Origin: Tetmemena sp. SeJ-2015
Lineage: Eukaryota; Ciliophora; Spirotrichea; Sporadotrichida; Oxytrichidae
DNA length: 64,000 bases
Reading direction: 5' to 3'
NCBI GenBank assembly: GCA_027382625.1
Contig: JAJKFJ010021844.1
Coordinates: 1 to 64,000, forward strand
The notes below the pieces were generated by a model, which saw only the letters and a list, made by a program, of their open reading frames with translations, was not told the origin of the DNA and made no database searches. This document shows, piece by piece, positions 59,455 through 64,000 of this stretch. Each line of letters opens with the position of its first letter. The first letter of the stretch is position 1. Both the position numbers and the translations under genes were made by a program.

Positions 59455-59559
59455 TTTGAATTTCTTTATTAAATTATACTAGCAAGTTTTCAATCTATTT
59501 CAACTCTAAATTTTTAAAGTGTTGCTTTAGACTTAATTGTTCATTATAGTGTGGCCGGG

Positions 59560-61085
59560 TCAATATATTCAAATAATCTCTAAGTCTTCTTACTCGCGAG
59601 ATTTAACATCTATCTTCTAGCCAGCATTTGAAGACAATCTAATTGCAATATAATTTATATGATATATTTGTTTTAATTATATTATAAACGACTTCTCTTT
59701 CACTTTGAGTTTCAATTTATAGAGCACTTACACATCTGATACTGGCCTAATTTCAACCCAAATCATACTCATATCGAATCTTTTGTCGGTCTAATACATC
59801 GACCAAAATACTTTCCTCTTTCTCTTCTACCTTATAATAACAAATGAGCATATGATTTTAAAGAATTAGTTTTAACTCAGGCACAAATGGCTTTGCTTAT
59901 GCTCATAACATGGCTGCCTGCCACTACACGATTTCTTTTGAGCCCTCCAATCAGCAAATCCTCTTATATATAAACGGAGTGATAAGTTAGACCCTCTCTA
60001 ATATTCCCTATTCAGAGTATATGATGCCAACTACTCTCACCATTGGCTCTGCAACAGACCCTTAAACCTTCTTAATGAATTACTTCACTATGTACTACCC
60101 AGCCATTCCTGCCACTAAGCTCAGCAACAAATAGCAAAACTACATAGGATGGTAAAGTTTAAACACTCTCTCATATTCTTATAGGAAATCTTTTAAATAC
60201 GATAGTTAAGCAGTATTCGATTTTCAGGTCTTAATAAATGTAAGGGCTAAGTTATTCTCTAATATATTAGGGCAATTTCAATTATGCATCACAGTTCAGA
60301 GATGAAGTTAGTGATTATATATATTTATGATTCAAATGCAGGATGGACCACATTTAATCCTAATTATAACTAATTCACACAACTATCAAGAGGAGGCTGC
60401 CCTGCTGGTTTAAATTAAGGCAGTTTCCACACAAGGACTAGGTTGTTTAAGTAACATATCCATATAGATTAATTATTTTTAAAGGCAAGGGAGTGTTGAA
60501 TTTGAAAGGAAACTTCTTAAGCAGTCAGACCTACTCAATATTGACTTTAATAGCTAATTCACGCTTGGCTTTTGGGTTTAAGTGACTTCTTTTTAAAGTG
60601 GCTCTCTTCTAGTGATGCTTGATTTGCAAACTGTTATAAAGTTCCAAGTAGTTTCTGCAACTAAGAATCTCTAAGTGCTCACTTCTAAAGCAAGTGGATC
60701 TAAAAAGTTTAATTTAATCTTACTCAACTACGACTTCAGACCTTCTCAACATTCCTACCTCTGTTTGGATAGGATTAGCAGCTCAGCATGACATCGATGG
60801 AAACTGGAAAATTTATTCTAACAAATTAGATTCTTCAAACTTAGCAGGAAATTAGATCACCTTACTGGCTACTATCACAGATGTTTACTTGACATCTTAT
60901 TTATAAATTTAACTTATGAGGGACAGGTTACTACTCTCAAGTTTGGAGATATCTCTCAGTCGGGACACTAACTCAAACTTAAGAATATCTATGGAGTAGC
61001 TAAACCACTAAGCAAAGGAGAAATTGCAAGCTTTTTCTACAGAGCAGTTAATGAACTTCACTTTAGAAAATAAGCATAAAGCTCT
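59560..61085 (+). CDS. Second scrambled LamG gene, plus-strand part
   Basis: Begins at pointer TCAATA (59560-59565) with QYIQIISKSSYSRDLTSIFQ and continues with LamG units: ISFEPSNQQILLYINGVISQ, MMPTTLTIGSATDPQTFLMN, later FTLGFWVQVTSFQSGSLLVM and GHQLKLKNIYGVAKPLSKGE. It is broken by several unplaced IESs. It has no start of its own; the 5' part is the minus-strand block 61105-62237. It ends near 61085 without a TGA or membrane anchor, so further MDSs lie elsewhere. Confidence 0.65.
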
Positions 61086-61104
61086 TAAAATCTATCTATT
61101 GAAT

Positions 61105-62237
61105 TATTGAGTTACCCAAGCAAATATTTGATTGGTAGGATTGCTTTTCAACATGTACCAGAACTCAACTGTGAAGCTGTTGTCTGCTGCTCTATAAGTT
61201 TTGAAACCGGGGAGAGTGATTGTGCTTGTGATAGTTAATACGTCAGTATACTGGTTTGAGGAGCTGCTAAAAATTAATTAGAGATACTTTAGTAATCGGG
61301 CTTCGCTGAAAAAGTAGAATAGTACAAGTCATTATAGACTGTCAACTCCTGACTCTCAGAGAACTATATGTTAGACTGAAAATTATAAGTGAAAACAGAA
61401 CTTTAATAAAGAAATTGCTGAAGTAGCCTGTTGACTTGTACTTGCTATAGTCGTAAGTTCTCTGGTTGTCAGATGAATCACCTCCTATGAGGTAGTAAGC
61501 AGTTAAGTCTGAGTAGTGAAGGGATCCACTGTTTTGAAACATGTACTGCAGATTGCTTAATTCAGAGCTCGTGAGCGTTCTTTTCCATATTGCTAGGTCT
61601 CTCAAATTCACCTTAGCGTTGGTATCACACACGTAAATACCATGAGTTGCTGCCAAGGGTCTCTTGAAGCTGCCTGTGTTAGCTGCATACACTTATAATA
61701 ATTTGAAAATAAGACTTGATAGTGATTCTTGTAAAGCATCCAACTCTGTGCGGAATAGCTCACGCTATAAATTAAGCAAGCGAATAAAAGTTTAAAAATA
61801 TTCTTCTCTTTAATTATAACAGCTGCTCTGTTCCAAGTTAGAGAGCTGATTTGGTTCTTTGAGTTGGTCGTGGTATCGGCTGCTGAGTAAATATTGGAAA
61901 CTTGAATAGTTTGAGGACTAACAGCTGCGTAATTTATGTATAGGGAGAGTACATCTTTTATTTCTATAAGTTTGTAGCCGCCTGTGTCTTGATGTCTAAA
62001 CCATAAGTTCAAAGAGATGTCTCCTATATCTGAGTATTCTATCTGCTGCAAGTAATACTGCGCCAAGCAATATCCCACGTATAGACCTATAAAATAACTA
62101 TTATAAAATGCATCTATATATCAAAGATGGGCTTAAAAGTCATAATTAGAAGATAAAACTGACCTGAGGCGAATCAATTTAAGAGTAGGTAAAAAATCTA
62201 TAAAATGAAAGAACATGTGCTCCCATATCTTAGACAT
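61105..62237 (-). CDS. Second scrambled LamG gene, N-terminal minus-strand part
   Basis: ATG 62237 (minus): MSKIWEHMFFHFIDFLPTLK, hydrophobic, then after an interruption GYCLAQYYLQQIEYSDIGDI, NLWFRHQDTGGYKLIEIKDV, and later LPGFKTYRAADNSFTVEFWY with MLKSNPTNQIFAWVTQ, a classical LamG entry. The segment ends at TATTGA (61105-61110), the inverted copy of TCAATA at 59560-59565. Joining through it gives ...QIFAWVTQYIQIISKSSY... in frame. The N-terminal frame between 62140 and 62080 is not fully solved. Confidence 0.7.
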
Positions 62238-62547
62238 TCTTTGTAAATTTACTCTAGAGAATTATTATTGTGAATATGCCTTGGTTTTTAATTCTAAGGA
62301 TTTATATTCAGATAATTAATTAAAGGGTATCAAACTTATTCCAAGATCAAATATAATCTAATAACTTTATTTTTACTTGAATTATACGAATATTAATGAT
62401 TCTTTTAGTAACTATCTTGTTCTGACCCTTCAAACATGGAAGATAATTGTAGGTTTGCCTAATTACATTTTGGCTTTTATATATTTAATAAGTTTAATTC
62501 TTAAAGAAGATTTTCCAATGAGATTATTTTGCAATTAGCAATTATAA
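62238..62547. other. AT-rich intergenic region
   Basis: About 310 bp between the LamG N-terminus (minus) and the BBS7 stop (minus). No coding seen; expected to hold untranslated ends or chromosome-fragmentation sites. Confidence 0.6.
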
Positions 62548-64000
62548 TCATATAGATGTTTTAAAAAATTGCACCAGATTCTGATGGTTATATTGATTTA
62601 GCAGCTGCTTTAATTAACCCATCCTCGGCCCCACATTGTGCAATCCCTTAAACTTAGCAGTGTCCATGTACAAGTCTGCAATGATCCCCCATAGGAAAGT
62701 AAGCTTTCCAGGTTGAAGCTTTATACAAATAAGACAAAAATAAATAACTAATTAACTTGAACTGTCTTTTAATTTCATCTGCGTTCCTTAAAATCTCCTT
62801 ATACTCTTCACTCATGTAGCTATTATCCTCTTCTTGAAGAGAGAGTTCCTTAAGTCCATCAATAAGCTGGTGCTTCTGAGCGATTGAGTACTAATCTTGA
62901 ATAAGAGGCTAGAGTAATTCCAAAGTATGAGCCACTGAGTCTATATTGATCTTAGATTCAAACTCTATAGGGATCTTTTTGTTAGATGCATCTGTTGTCA
63001 ACTGATCAAAACATAAAAAGAATATTCCTCTGATCTTTGATGATTGTAATTGCAGAGGGGTTGTCACTCTTTATAGTGATTGAGCCTTATGTCATTTCAA
63101 TGACTACGATGGTTCCCACAAATGCAGATTTAAAGTACAGAGTATGAATAGCTTTTTCTTGATCTTCGCCACCTCCGGCATTCGGAGAAAAAATAAAATA
63201 AAAAATATAATCTAGAATTTTTGGAGGCACTTCAGGAAGACAGTTTGAAACCCAAGAATGGGCGTCTGTTAAGCTAAACCTTCCAGTTATTTTAACTGAA
63301 CTTAAAGGAAGAGTGTTGAGAAGATCCTCTCCTAGTTCCTCGATGTCAACTCTCTCATGTAGATTCAAAGGCTTCAAAGGGATATCTAAGAACTGAGCTG
63401 TCTTGTTTCCTGTTGATGATTTAGGAAGAATAATTGCATGTAGGTGACCAGTTTGACCCTCAGAAGTTCTAATCTTCAACTCTAATCGAGTAATCTTCTA
63501 GTCCTCACCTGATATTTTTAAAGTTGCTAGCAGAACATTTTGATTCGCAGCGCCCTCCTTCTCTTCCATCTTATTGATAGCGCAATTGTTATCCTTCGAG
63601 CCTAAAATGTCTATGTTCTATTAACTCTATAGCAAGATGAATAAAATAAATACAAAATGGTATCTATTGGCAGCTAAGAGTCGATAAATAAGGAGTAAGA
63701 GGCATCCTACGGCACCAAGTTCAATTTATAGTTGACTTTAAAACTCTCTCCATAATCAACCTCCTTAATCAGAGCAGGGTCTCCTTAGCTTTGTATACTT
63801 GGCTTATTGATTTACACGTCATCTTCATCTTCTTCAATATCTTAATCAAGTAGTTGCTCCATCTCTTTCAGTTTCTTCTTCAGAAGTTCAACTTCTTTTT
63901 ATAAGACAGCAGCCTTATCTTATTTTTCACTCTTGACCTGCTGCAGCTACTACTTTACTTGTTTGTCCTCGATTGCTTACTGCTACTAAACCTCTACACA
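62548..64000 (-). CDS. BBS7: BBS7 homologue (BBSome subunit), 3' part
   Basis: The minus-strand reading enters from beyond the right edge with a coiled coil (EVELLKKKLKEMEQLLDQDI). The C-terminal half of BBS7 follows: VNYKLNLVPQDASYSLFIDS, MKIRTSEGQTGHLHAIILPK, IPLKPLNLHERVDIEELGE, ITGRFSLTDAHSWVSNCLPE, LYFKSAFVGTIVVIEM, LIDGLKELSLQEEDNSYMSE and ADLYMDTAKFKGLHNVGPRM, ending at TGA 62548-62550. These correspond in order to the GAE and platform regions of BBS7. Role: subunit of the BBSome, which moves membrane proteins in cilia. IESs 62718-62761 (TTGAA) and 63189-63227 (GGAG) were solved. A one-base frame break at a G5 run near 62685 looks like an undercalled homopolymer. The N-terminal beta-propeller lies outside the window. 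Confidence 0.9.
62718..62761. other. IES, pointer TTGAA
   Basis: TTGAA at 62713-62717 and 62757-62761. A 44-bp insert in BBS7; excision gives ...DEIKRQFNLESLLSYG... Confidence 0.8.
63189..63227. other. IES, pointer GGAG
   Basis: GGAG at 63185-63188 and 63224-63227. A 39-bp AT-rich insert; excision gives ...LPEVPPNAGGGEDQEKAIH... in BBS7. Confidence 0.88.

Noticed and set aside
61020..61085. Possible join of the LamG plus block end to the LamG gene at 49950 through TTTAGA
   Set aside because: In frame, but the joined sequence does not resemble a LamG linker and six AT-rich bases are weak evidence.
1..64000. Reading the window as pseudogenes because of the many stops
   Set aside because: TAA/TAG fall at Gln positions, motifs are intact and inserts are pointer-flanked; decay would not leave repairable frames.
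1..64000. rRNA, tRNA, CRISPR, bacterial operon features and C4A4 telomere arrays
   Set aside because: None seen on either strand.

Overview
This window looks like germline (micronuclear) DNA of a hypotrich/stichotrich-type ciliate (Oxytricha, Stylonychia or a relative). Two things show it. First, every recognisable gene uses TAA and TAG as in-frame glutamine codons and ends only at TGA. Second, the genes are cut by short AT-rich segments that carry stops or shift the frame, are mostly not GT-AG introns, and are bounded by direct repeats of 3-7 bases. Removing one repeat plus the segment restores a conserved protein each time. These are internal eliminated sequences (IESs) with pointers between macronuclear-destined segments (MDSs). 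About 30 are placed here. Ordinary GT-AG introns of about 44-65 bp also occur.

Layout. A very large minus-strand gene for a secreted or membrane cysteine-rich (GCC2/GCC3-like repeat) protein runs from 23974 down to 25. It lies in three blocks: 23974-21061, 18427-16915 and 9026-25. The 7.9-kb gap between blocks 2 and 3 contains a scrambled kinesin gene (9448-12563) and a Gln-rich gene (12675-16851). The 2.6-kb gap between blocks 1 and 2 contains a GC-rich element with 26-bp perfect terminal inverted repeats. Next come a granulin-domain gene (24212-24703, plus), an NLI-interacting-factor (SCP/FCP1-type) phosphatase with an inverted MDS (24769 to about 27040, minus), Gln-rich and single-TM proteins (27556-31553, plus), a scrambled LamG/furin/DUF4215 membrane protein (31761-38476), an AGC-type protein kinase with a long Gln/Asn-rich tail (38617-43422), two acidic or unknown genes (43527-45171), a large FKP-motif protein resembling axoneme/basal-body proteins (45348-49855), a LamG-repeat gene (about 50060-56560), two tandem PAP2 phosphatases (56669-57959 and 58148-59454, minus), a second scrambled LamG gene (59560-62237) and the 3' part of a BBS7 homologue (62548-64000, minus).

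Four genes show in-frame pointer evidence for inverted or permuted MDSs: kinesin, the NIF phosphatase and both LamG genes. With the nested genes and the repeat-bounded element, the window shows several levels of germline rearrangement. A few one-base frame breaks at G runs look like sequencing errors rather than biology. No rRNA, tRNA, CRISPR or telomeric repeat array was seen.
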